DNA of 64,000 bases from Parabacteroides goldsteinii DSM 19448 = WAL 12034 (lineage in GTDB: Bacteria > Bacteroidota > Bacteroidia > Bacteroidales > Tannerellaceae). A program made the translations under genes and the position numbers. The DNA lies in NCBI RefSeq assembly GCF_000969835.1, contig NZ_KQ033913.1, positions 746,859-810,858 of the forward strand, in the 5' to 3' direction. How positions within the stretch are numbered: position 1 is the first letter of the stretch; the number at the start of each line of letters is the position of its first letter. This document shows positions 8,993 to 18,100 of the stretch, in pieces. The notes beneath the pieces are model-generated. The model was not told where the DNA came from. It did no database searches and worked only from the letters and a program-made list of their open reading frames with translations.

Positions 8993-11365
8993 ATGAAGAC
9001 AATATTACGAAACTTTTTCAGCGTGCTGCGCCGTTTCAGTCTGGCCGCTTTCCTGAATGTTGCGGGGTTGGCTGTTGCTTTTGCAACCTTTATCATTATT
9101 ATGATACAGATCAGCTTCGAACGTAATTTCGATCGTTGTCATCCGACGGCCGACCGTATTTACCGGGTGGAATTAAGTGGCGAGGTGGTAGAGGCAGAGG
9201 CCGGGACATTTTCCCGTATCCTTCCGCGAGGATTGATCGAGGCTGTTATAGGATCATCTCCCCATATCGAGGCTGGTAGCCTGATTTTCCCTTATAGTCC
9301 GGCCATCTATTTTACGGTGACGTCGAACGGCGAACGGGAAGGCTATCATGAATTGATTCAGACTTGCCATCCGGCGCTGACCCATGTATTCGATTTTCCG
9401 ATCATCGAAGGAGATATCGATTGCCTGAACGATCCTGAAAAACTGATTTTACCGGAAAGCATGGCTCGTAAGATATTTGGAAAACAGTCGGCTGTAGGTA
9501 AAGCATTACATGCCGAAGAGCAAATAATGAGCAAGAATGTAAGGGATTTTACTGTCGGAGCCGTTTATAAAGACTTCCCGGAAAATACGCAGATTCGTAA
9601 CCTTATTTATACGGGTATCGATAATACTATGCGTGAGAATTTCGGATCCAGTAGTTTTATATGTTTCCTTTTACTGGATAATCCGGAATCGGCCCGGCTT
9701 GTTACGGACAACTTCAATGCGAACTTCGACTTTTCCAAGTTGGGGAGTGGGAAGGTACAGATAAAGTTGACGCTTCTTACGGACATTTATTATATGAATG
9801 AAAGCCAGGATGGTACGATTTTCCGCAGCGGTAATAAAGAAGTGACCTGGTTGCTTTTTTTTATTGCCTTACTGATCATTATAGTGGCTGCCATCAATTT
9901 TACGAATTTCAATACTTCGTTGACACCGATGCGTATCAGGAGTATCAATACCCAGAAAGTGTTAGGCAGTCCGGATTGCGTATTACGTCGGGCTTTATTG
10001 GCCGAAGCTGCTATTACCAGTCTGGTGGCCTGGCTGGCGAGCCTGTTCATTGTGCATGTGCTGGCTTCGACCGGTACCATGCCGTTTATAGAGGCTGATT
10101 TGAGTATAATAGATAACCTGCCGATTGTCTTGTTGACCGGTGTTATTGCATTGGTTACCGGCATACTGGCCGGGTTATATCCTTCCTGGTACGTGACCTC
10201 CTTTCCTCCGGCCCTGGTGCTGAAAGGAAGTTTTGGGCTTTCACCGTCGGGACGCAAATTACGTACGGTGTTGATCGGTATCCAATATGTGGTATCTATT
10301 TTATTAATTATCAGTGCTTGTTTTGTTCATTTGCAGAATAAATATATGCGTGGTTATTCGCTGGGATTTGACAAAGATCAGATCGCGATCGTTCCTTTGA
10401 GCAGTGACCTGTATATTAAATCTCATGAGACCTATGTTAATCGCCTGAAGGAATTTTCCGGTATCGAAGATGTGGCTTTTTCTCTGGAGAAGGTCGGTTC
10501 GCAGGATGGTTACAGTACGAACAGCGGTTCTGTCAAGGAAAATGATTTCCACTTCTTTATGATCTTTGTTTCCGCAAATTTCCTGCGTGTGATGGGAATC
10601 CCGGTAGAAGAGGGGCGTGACTTTTATCCGGCCGATGAAATGGCTGAAACTCCTTCTTACATTTTTAATTGTACGGCAAAACAGGAAGTAGGCATGGAAG
10701 TGGGGGATAAAATGGATTCGTGGGCTTCGGGTGATATTGTCGGGTTGACAGGCAATGTCAAGTTTACTTCGCTTCGAGAGGGAGAAAGTAATATCGGTTT
10801 TGTGACAGGGAAACTGCCTTATCCGCTAACTACTTCTTATATACGCCTGAAAGCCGGGGCAGATGTCGATGCAACCGTTTCACATATTTATAAAACACTG
10901 GCTGATATAGATCCGGCTTATCCGGTCGAGATCGAGTTTTATGATGCTGTGTTCAACGAATTATATCATAAGGAAGAGAATTTGCGTAGCCTGATCACGG
11001 TATTCAGCCTTTTGGCGATCATTATTTCGCTTGTGGGTGTCTTTAATCTGGTGGTATTCGATACACAATATCGCCGGAAAGAGATCGGTCTCCGAAAAGT
11101 GCATGGTGCGACTATCGGTGAAGTTTTGAAGATGCTGAACAGTTCCTATATTTATATTGTCCTGATTTGCTTTGTGCTGGCAGTACCGGTTGGTTATTAT
11201 GGGATCAACAAGTGGCTGGAGAGTTTTGCCTATAAGACACCGATGTTTTGGTGGGTCTATCCGCTGGCTTTGCTTATTGTACTGACTATTACTGTCGGTA
11301 CGGTGACTTACCAAAGCTGGCAGGCTGCTAATGCTAATCCGGTGGATAGTTTGAAGTCGGAATAA
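8993..11365 (+). CDS. FtsX/MacB-type ABC permease, copy 5
   Basis: Full-length 790-residue permease of the same double-FtsX family. It belongs with copy 6 rather than copies 3 and 4: both share an ERxFDRCHPTA segment after the first helix, YNESQDG-type periplasmic sequence (YYMNESQDG here), and RKEIGLRKVHGAT in the second module. It starts 37 bp after the broken copy 4 without its own obvious promoter, so it probably depends on the sigma-54-like promoter upstream of copy 4. This could explain why the remnant of copy 4 persists. Substrate unknown. Confidence 0.93.
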   Translation: MKTILRNFFSVLRRFSLAAFLNVAGLAVAFATFIIIMIQISFERNFDRCHPTADRIYRVELSGEVVEAEAGTFSRILPRGLIEAVIGSSPHIEAGSLIFPYSPAIYFTVTSNGEREGYHELIQTCHPALTHVFDFPIIEGDIDCLNDPEKLILPESMARKIFGKQSAVGKALHAEEQIMSKNVRDFTVGAVYKDFPENTQIRNLIYTGIDNTMRENFGSSSFICFLLLDNPESARLVTDNFNANFDFSKLGSGKVQIKLTLLTDIYYMNESQDGTIFRSGNKEVTWLLFFIALLIIIVAAINFTNFNTSLTPMRIRSINTQKVLGSPDCVLRRALLAEAAITSLVAWLASLFIVHVLASTGTMPFIEADLSIIDNLPIVLLTGVIALVTGILAGLYPSWYVTSFPPALVLKGSFGLSPSGRKLRTVLIGIQYVVSILLIISACFVHLQNKYMRGYSLGFDKDQIAIVPLSSDLYIKSHETYVNRLKEFSGIEDVAFSLEKVGSQDGYSTNSGSVKENDFHFFMIFVSANFLRVMGIPVEEGRDFYPADEMAETPSYIFNCTAKQEVGMEVGDKMDSWASGDIVGLTGNVKFTSLREGESNIGFVTGKLPYPLTTSYIRLKAGADVDATVSHIYKTLADIDPAYPVEIEFYDAVFNELYHKEENLRSLITVFSLLAIIISLVGVFNLVVFDTQYRRKEIGLRKVHGATIGEVLKMLNSSYIYIVLICFVLAVPVGYYGINKWLESFAYKTPMFWWVYPLALLIVLTITVGTVTYQSWQAANANPVDSLKSE

Positions 11366-11524
11366 CAGCGTTTTACATAGAATCTGTTTCAATGTCTAAT
11401 AATTTGACAGCATTGTCTAATTATTAGACATTGTTCTTTTCTGACGGTTGGGCTAATATTCTGTTATTCTGTGCGTTGTTGCTTTGGCATGCAATTTGAA
11501 TTACCAAAGTAAACATAAATAGTA
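11366..11524 (+). promoter_or_regulatory. Sigma-54-like promoter with upstream double palindrome (before copy 6)
   Basis: The 42 nt at 11391-11432 are identical to 7085-7126, including both palindromes (11393-11409 and 11414-11430). A -24/-12 element TTGGCATGCAATTTGA lies at 11484-11499, the same distance downstream (within 1 bp) as before copy 4, and 26 bp before the ATG of copy 6. The flanking sequence is not conserved between the two gaps, so the shared blocks look functional rather than left over from a recent duplication. Confidence 0.62.
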
Positions 11525-13882
11525 ATGAAGACAATACTAAGAAACTTTTTAAGCGTACTGCGTAGGTTCAAGATGGCAACCTTTTTGAATGTGGCGGGAT
11601 TGGCAGTTGCATTTGCAGCCTTTATCGTTATTCTGATACAGGTAAATTATGAACGTAGTTTTGATCGTTGTCATCCGACGGCGGAAAGAGTTTTCAGAGT
11701 GGAGTTGGAAACTCCCGGTACATTCGGTCTTATTTTACCCCGTGGATTTGTAGAAACTGTTATTCAGTCATCTCCGCATATTGAGGCTGGATCGTTGATC
11801 TATCCTTATAATTCGGCTATTTATTTTTCCGTTATGGAGAATGGAGAGAAGATTGGTTACCGCGAACCGGTATATACTTGTAACCCTGAGATTACCCGTG
11901 TCTTTGATTTCCCGATATTGGAAGGGGATATCGATTGTTTGAAAGATCCCGATAAACTTATTTTACCTGAAAGCATAGCTCGGAAAATTTTTGGAGACCA
12001 ACCGGCTGTAGGTAAAATGTTGCATGCCGAAGAGAATGTTGAGACCAAAGATAACCGTGAATATACCGTTGGTGCCGTTTATAAAGATTTCCCCGGGAAC
12101 ACCCAGATGAGGAATCTGATCTATACGGCTATCGGACCGACTTTTCAGCGGGATAATTTTGGGGCGAGTAATTTTGCCTGTTATGTGTTGCTGGATAAAG
12201 CGGAATCTGCACAGGATGTGGTTGATAACTTCAATGCAAATTTTGATTTTACTAAAATAGGAAAGAAAGATCAACAGCTTAAACTTACCCCTCTCACTGC
12301 TATTTATTATCTGAATGAAAGCCAGGACGGAATGATTTTCCGCAGTGGAAATAACGAAGTGACCTTGTTGTTATTTTTTATCGCCTTATTGATCATTATC
12401 GTAGCTGCTATCAATTTTACCAACTTCAGTACGGCCCTGACACCTCTTCGTATTAAGAGTATCAATACCCAAAAGGTATTGGGCAGTTCTGATAGATTAT
12501 TACGAAACGCTTTGCTGGCGGAGGCTGCTATTGTCAGTCTTATAGCCTGGTTGATCAGTCTGGTTTTGGTCTGGATGCTCGGCAGGGCAACCGCTTTACC
12601 TTTTGTGGAAGCTGATTTGAGTATCCTGAAGAATTTACCGATTGTTTTGATCACGGGTGGAGTGGCATTGATAACCGGAGTGGTCGCCGGATTATATCCT
12701 TCCTGGTATGTGACCTCTTTTCCACCGGCACTGGTACTGAAAGGTAGTTTCGGACTTTCTCCGTCCGGTCGTAAACTGCGTACCATTCTGGTCAGTGTAC
12801 AATTTATAGTTTCCATCCTGTTGATTATCGGGGCTAGCTTTGTACAGTTACAAAATGATTATATGCGTAGTTTTTCGCTTGGCTTCGATAAGGATCAGAT
12901 TGCTATTGTGGAATTAAGCGGAGAACTTTATAACAAACATCATGAGACATATGTAAACCGGTTGAAGGAATTTCCGGATATCGAGGATGTTGCTTTTGCC
13001 ATGGAAAAAGTGGCTTCAAAGGATGGTTACAGTACCAATGGAGCCGTTTTGAAGCAAAAGGAGTTTCACTTTTTCATGATCATGACTTCTCCCAATTTCC
13101 TTCGGGTGATGGGTATTCCGGTTGAAGAGGGGCGCGATTTCTCTTTGTCCGATGAGTTATCGGAAGAACCTGTTTATATATTTAATGAGACAGCTAAACT
13201 GGCGGTAAATATGGAACAGGGAGATATTCTTCAGTCATGGATTCCCGGCCGTATTATCGGATTTACCGGAAATGTGAAGTTTACCTCTCTTCGCAACGGT
13301 GAGAACAATATTGCTTTTGTGGTGTCAAAGATGCCTTATCCGATGTCTGTATCTTATATTCGTCTGAAAGCGGGATCCGATGTGCATGCTGCTGTTAATC
13401 ATATCCGTAAGACATTGGCGGATCTTGATCCGGCCTATCCGTTTGATGTGCAGTTTTATGATACGATCTTTAATCATTTGTATCATAAGGAAGAGAATTT
13501 GCGTAGCCTGATTACTGTTTTCAGCATATTGGCAATAATCATATCGCTTGTGGGAGTATTCGGATTAGTCGTATTCGATACACAGTATCGCCGGAAAGAA
13601 ATCGGTGTGCGTAAGGTACATGGGGCGACTAACAGTGAAATTCTGAAAATGCTTAACCGTTCATATATTTATATTGTACTGGTATGTTTTGCCCTGGCTA
13701 CGCCGATCGGTTACTATGGCATTAAGAAATGGCTGGAAAGTTTTGCCTATAAGACACCGATGTACTGGTGGGTATATCTGGCCGCATTGACAATTGTACT
13801 GGTCATTACCATAGGTACAGTCACATTCCAGAGTTGGCGGGCGGCAAATGCCAATCCGGTAGATAGTTTGAAGGCACAATAA
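11525..13882 (+). CDS. FtsX/MacB-type ABC permease, copy 6 (last of the array)
   Basis: Full-length 785-residue permease, closest to copy 5 in the HPTAERVFRVE and YLNESQDG segments. It has its own sigma-54-like promoter and enhancer palindromes immediately upstream, so it can be transcribed separately from copies 4-5. Double FtsX domains, two periplasmic MacB-like domains and the RRKEIGVRKVHGAT coupling motif are intact. It ends the permease array; the next 660 bp hold no convincing protein gene. Confidence 0.93.
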   Translation: MKTILRNFLSVLRRFKMATFLNVAGLAVAFAAFIVILIQVNYERSFDRCHPTAERVFRVELETPGTFGLILPRGFVETVIQSSPHIEAGSLIYPYNSAIYFSVMENGEKIGYREPVYTCNPEITRVFDFPILEGDIDCLKDPDKLILPESIARKIFGDQPAVGKMLHAEENVETKDNREYTVGAVYKDFPGNTQMRNLIYTAIGPTFQRDNFGASNFACYVLLDKAESAQDVVDNFNANFDFTKIGKKDQQLKLTPLTAIYYLNESQDGMIFRSGNNEVTLLLFFIALLIIIVAAINFTNFSTALTPLRIKSINTQKVLGSSDRLLRNALLAEAAIVSLIAWLISLVLVWMLGRATALPFVEADLSILKNLPIVLITGGVALITGVVAGLYPSWYVTSFPPALVLKGSFGLSPSGRKLRTILVSVQFIVSILLIIGASFVQLQNDYMRSFSLGFDKDQIAIVELSGELYNKHHETYVNRLKEFPDIEDVAFAMEKVASKDGYSTNGAVLKQKEFHFFMIMTSPNFLRVMGIPVEEGRDFSLSDELSEEPVYIFNETAKLAVNMEQGDILQSWIPGRIIGFTGNVKFTSLRNGENNIAFVVSKMPYPMSVSYIRLKAGSDVHAAVNHIRKTLADLDPAYPFDVQFYDTIFNHLYHKEENLRSLITVFSILAIIISLVGVFGLVVFDTQYRRKEIGVRKVHGATNSEILKMLNRSYIYIVLVCFALATPIGYYGIKKWLESFAYKTPMYWWVYLAALTIVLVITIGTVTFQSWRAANANPVDSLKAQ

Positions 13883-13920
13883 GTATTTCAACTAAACAGA
13901 TTTACTACCATGTTTTTTGA

Positions 13921-14455
13921 AATGAACTGTCATACTATCATTTATTTGTGTAATATGTTGTATATATGCGTGTTGTCTTCTGATAGTTACCGTTTTTAAC
14001 TGTCACTTATCTATCATGCAACTATCATAGCCTATTTGAAAAGACGGATAGATAAGTACTTCTTTTTAGTAAGTATACTGTTTAAAATCAGATGGATAGT
14101 AATATAAGTTGCTTGACACCCGGGTCTTGATATGCTCGACACCCGGGTGTAAGCATCGTTGAGATGGGGGTGTGAAACAGGTCGAAATGGGCATGCCGGC
14201 AACAAAAAATAGGTATTCGGATGAAAATAAGTCATAGGTTTGAGATAAAAAGGTAGTAGGGCGACGAATTATAAGAGGTGGTATCGAACGGTTACAGGTA
14301 CTTTTTATGAATTGAAATGACTGTTCTTTGGTTAAAATCTCGTTAAAATGATGGTTGTATGTTAGATTAGTGATAGTTAAAAGCGGTAACTGTCATAGGT
14401 TAATGTGCATGTATATAGAGATTTACACGAGTAAATGATAGTATGATAGTTGATT
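13921..14455 (+). ncRNA. Candidate long-hairpin structured RNA (108-nt arms)
   Basis: 13921-14028 and the reverse complement of 14348-14455 align over 108 positions without a gap: 83 matches and 25 mismatches. Of the mismatches, 17 are transitions, and every one is of the kind that leaves a G:U pair in a + strand transcript (10 U:G and 7 G:U, none A:C). The arms would therefore pair at 100 of 108 positions as RNA. Pairing stops sharply at both ends. Inside the loop a second hairpin is centred on two ACCCGGGT blocks (14110-14125 with 14141-14155, one bulged G). The motif TGATAGTT/AACTATCA recurs about ten times in the arms. No family is recognised. A degenerate MITE-like element with strand-biased C-to-T change is the main alternative. 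Confidence 0.45.
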
Positions 14456-14481
14456 CGTAGAAAACCTGACACTGTAAACGC

Positions 14482-14513
14482 AAAAAAAGGATATCCCATA
14501 TGGAATATCCTTT
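14482..14513 (-). terminator. Intrinsic terminator of the RRM gene
   Basis: On the - strand, GGATATTCCATATGGGATATCC (inverted arms with one mismatch) is followed by seven T residues. It lies 37 bp past the RRM stop codon. Confidence 0.75.
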
Positions 14514-14549
14514 CTTCTACTGATATATAATAAATATAATGTCAGTCAA

Positions 14550-14795
14550 TTAGTTTCTGGGAAGTGCTTCTTTCACTACCATTGCCCGGCCTTCGTATTC
14601 TGCACCGTTCAATTCGTTGATAGCTTTGAAGGCTTCTGCATTTTCCGGCATTTCAACAAAAGCAAAACCTTTTGATCTTCTGGTGTCGCGGTCTACAATA
14701 AGTTTTACAGAATCAACTGTTCCGAACTCTTCCATTACATCTCTCAAATCTGATTCCTTAACATTGTAGCTAAGGTTACCAATATACATGTTCAT
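14550..14795 (-). CDS. RRM-domain RNA-binding protein
   Basis: An 81-residue protein consisting of a single RNA recognition motif. RNP2 is MYIGNL (residues 3-8) and RNP1 is KGFAFVEM (residues 42-49), both with the expected aromatic residues for base stacking. Small single-RRM proteins of this kind are widespread in Bacteroidales (the Rbp family), bind single-stranded RNA and have been implicated in post-transcriptional control, including of polysaccharide loci. The ATG at 14795 is used; an in-frame ATG two codons later would leave RNP2 at the extreme N-terminus. The gene is transcribed divergently from the GH2 gene at 15163 and sits next to the candidate hairpin RNA, though no functional link is shown. 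Confidence 0.92.
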   Translation of the reverse strand: MNMYIGNLSYNVKESDLRDVMEEFGTVDSVKLIVDRDTRRSKGFAFVEMPENAEAFKAINELNGAEYEGRAMVVKEALPRN

Positions 14796-15162
14796 AAATA
14801 TAAAAATAAAAAATTAATAATATAACAATAAAACTTTAGGAAGGTCTTTATCAGAGATGGAAATACTCAATGTTTATAACTGAGGAGATACATGTGAAAG
14901 TAAGATCGAAATAAATCTCTTATTGTTTCTGATGCAAAGTAACGGAAACAATTTGGATAATGAACTATATATCTTGTTTATTATTCAATAATATATTATT
15001 ATTATGAAATAAGGTCATTAATTAGTAATATGCCGTTATTCCGTTTTGTATAAGTTTATCCGACATTAGTTCCATCCTCTCGTTTTTTCTATCGGAAAAA
15101 TATACGGGTAAAGCGGGCATATATTCGTAATATTGCAGTAGAAATATTAAATATGATATAGC
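14796..15162. other. Divergent intergenic region (RRM gene / GH2 gene)
   Basis: This 367-bp region is AT-rich and holds the leader of the RRM gene on the - strand and the operator-promoter of the GH2 gene on the + strand (15038-15135). No small gene is visible. Confidence 0.7.
15038..15135 (+). promoter_or_regulatory. Locus operator pair and -7 box, GH2 gene at 15163
   Basis: Box 1 ATTCCGTTTTGTATAAGTTT begins at 15038 and box 2 GTTCCATCCTCTCG begins 31 nt later at 15069. TAATATTG at 15128-15135 fits the Bacteroidetes -7 element TAnnTTTG with one mismatch and lies 59 nt after the start of box 2. The predicted RNA start would leave a leader of about 20 nt before the ATG, supporting the chosen start. 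The same geometry recurs at five other sites in the window. Confidence 0.65.
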
Positions 15163-18100
15163 ATGAATAACCTTGAACGATCCAGGCACAGGAGGCCTGT
15201 TCTAAGTATCTTGATCTTGTTACTTTCGATTGTAACAATGAGCGCACAAACAACGACCTTGCATCCGGTTGCTTCCAACGACTGTGGTGTGGACGGCAAA
15301 CAGCCGTTTCTGGTAAAAGGCGATAATTATACCATGCCCGATGAAACGGGAGGAAGTATGACGGCAAGAACCTGCAATTTCGGAGGGTCTGTTATCTATG
15401 CTTTCGACCGTTTGGATATACAGGCGGATTACCAGTTGGAGGTAGTCTATCTGGCGGATAGCGAGCGGCGGCAACGGATCGTAGCCGATGGAAACGAGGT
15501 GCAGGCTCCTGTCGTTCTTGAAAAAGGGAAGGAACAGCGTTATCGTATCGACCTGCCGAAAAAGGCATTTGCGTATGGACAGCTGGTACTGGTTTTCGAA
15601 GTATTGAAAGGACCGAATGCCATTGTTTCGGAATTGAATCTTTATTCATCCAATCCAAAGAAACCGATTCCTTTTGAAGGGGATAAAAAGCTGGCGCTGG
15701 CGCAGACGCAAAGTTATCGGGTGGATACGACCGTGAATGTGGAAGAACATCTTCCGGTTTATACAACTGTTCCGTACAGTGTGCCGGGCGTGTATAATCC
15801 GGTTCTGTCATTGAACGGAACCTGGCAGTTTAATCCGTCTCCGAAAGCTGATTTTTATACCCGTAAGGCCGATACGGACGGATGGAGTCCGATTGTCGTG
15901 CCCGGACAATGGTCGATGCAGGGATTCAAAGTCGATTCTGCCGGTTTTGGAGGTTATCAGACTCTTTTTACGTTGCCGGCGGACTGGAAAGGCAAGCAGG
16001 TGAAGTTGCGTTTCGACGGTGTATCCAGCGAATGTATTGTCTGGCTGAACGGAAAAGAGATAGGGACCCATATGGGGGGTATGACTGCGTTTGAGTTGGA
16101 TGCTACCACAGCTTTGCAACCGGGAGAAAACAGATTAGCACTGAAGGTCCGTAGCGAATCGCTGGCAGATATGCTGGGAAGCCTGACGCAGTATGCCGCT
16201 CATCAACTGGGAGGTATTACGCGCAAAGTCACGCTTTTTGCCGTACCCGATGTGCATATTTTCGATCTCCGTATCGTGACGGAGTTGGATGAACAATATA
16301 AGGATGCTGAACTCAAAGTGTATCTGGCTGTGACAAATGCCGGAAAGGAGACGGAGAAGAATATAGCAGCGCGTCTTTCTATCGGCGGCCTTCCCGTTGT
16401 TCTCGATCAGGTAATTCCGGAACTGTCTCCGGGCCAAAACTGGACCGGATGGTTAACCGGAAAAGTGGCCGATCCCCGGAAATGGGATAATGAGCATCCT
16501 TATTTATATACGATGAAAATAGAATTGGGAAATGCGGACGTAACCACTGAACAGATAGAGAAACGTTTCGGTTTCCGTGAAGTAGAAGTGCAGGGCAACC
16601 GTCTGTTGGTAAACGGCAAGCCGGTAAAGTTGAGAGGCGTCTGCCGTCATGAAGCGCATCCGCTTACCGGTCGTGTCATGACTCTGGATCTGGAACGAAA
16701 AGATGTGGAATTATATCGTGCCGCCAACTGTAACTTTATCCGTACGTCACATTATCCTCCTTGCGAAGAATTACTTGAAATCTGTGATGAACTGGGAATG
16801 TTCGTCGAAGTGGAAGCACCTGTTTGCTGGATTGGTCATCATGCGAATGAGAACTGGAAAGTACTCGATTACCAGGATAGTACATATTATCCGTATGTCT
16901 TACAGGCAAATATGGAGACAATCCATTTCTACCGGAATCATCCGTCTGTTATCTTTTGGTCGATTGCCAACGAATCGTATTGGAACAAAGAGTTTGCCCA
17001 GGTTGAGGTATATGTGAAGAAAGCCGATCCGACTCGTCCGCATACTTTCCATGATCAAGCATACGGCGGTTTCAATAACCAGGGAAGTACGGCTCCCATT
17101 TCCAATATTCATTATCCCGGACCGGATGGATATAAGGTTGCCGCCAAGAGTGACCGTCCGATGGTGTATGGGGAATATTGCCACCTGAATGTTTACAACC
17201 GCAGCGAGTTGGTGACCGATCCCGGTGTGCGTAGCGACTGGGCGCTGGCACTGTCTCCGACCTGGGAAAATATGTATAAGACGGATGGTGTGCTGGGTGG
17301 TTCTATCTGGTCGGGTATCGACGATATTTTCCAATTGCCGAATGGGGATGCTGTGGGTTACGGTCCGTGGGGACCGATAGACGGATGGCGTCGTCCGAAA
17401 CCGGAATATTGGGATATGAAAAAGATATATAGTCCGATTCGTGTGCAAACAGACCGGTTATCGCCAGCTAAAGAGTTGGTTATTCATTTGGAAAACAGAT
17501 ATACCTATACTAATTTCAATGAATTGCAGCTCAACTGGAAATATGGGGATGAACAGGGAGTTTCCTTCGCCTCGATTAGGCCGGGAGAGAGCGGTCAGAT
17601 ACGTATTCCGATTATGAATCCGGATCAGGCAAACGAACTGTATCTTTCTTTTACTGATCCGCGCGGTTTCATTGCCGACGAGTATATCATCCCGGTAGGT
17701 AAACAGGTTCAGAATGAATTACCGGAGTTGCAGCCGCTTACGACACAACTGAAGAAGGCAAGTGACCGTTATCGCATTACCGGCAAAAACTTTATTTGTG
17801 AAGTGAGTCGCACGACCGGACAAATCCTGTCGTTGAAACAGGGAAAGCAGGAGATACTGAACGGCGGTCCGTGGCTGATGGCGCTTCCTCTGAATGGCGG
17901 CGGTTGTTATCCGAACCATAATGCAAATACTCCTTTATTTAATGATATTTGCACGGAATGGAAACCGACGGAAATCGATGCGGCAAAAGTTGGTGACGAT
18001 GTCATTGTCACGGTAAAAGGAAGCTATAAAGAATTTGAAGGAAGCTATAAACTGACTGTCAACGCGGCCGGAAAACTTTCTGTCAGCTATTCATTTAATG

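Larger units (their letters stand above)
13883..14549. other. Gene-free interval after the permease array
   Basis: No credible protein gene. Apart from the candidate hairpin RNA at 13921-14455 and the terminator of the RRM gene (14482-14513), nothing is recognised. A 67-codon frame on the - strand at 14032-14235 has no ribosome-binding context or recognisable domain and lies inside the hairpin loop. Confidence 0.7.

Noticed and set aside
14032..14235. 67-codon frame on the - strand inside the candidate hairpin RNA
   Set aside because: No domain, no ribosome-binding context, atypical composition, and it lies across the hairpin loop. Treated as chance.
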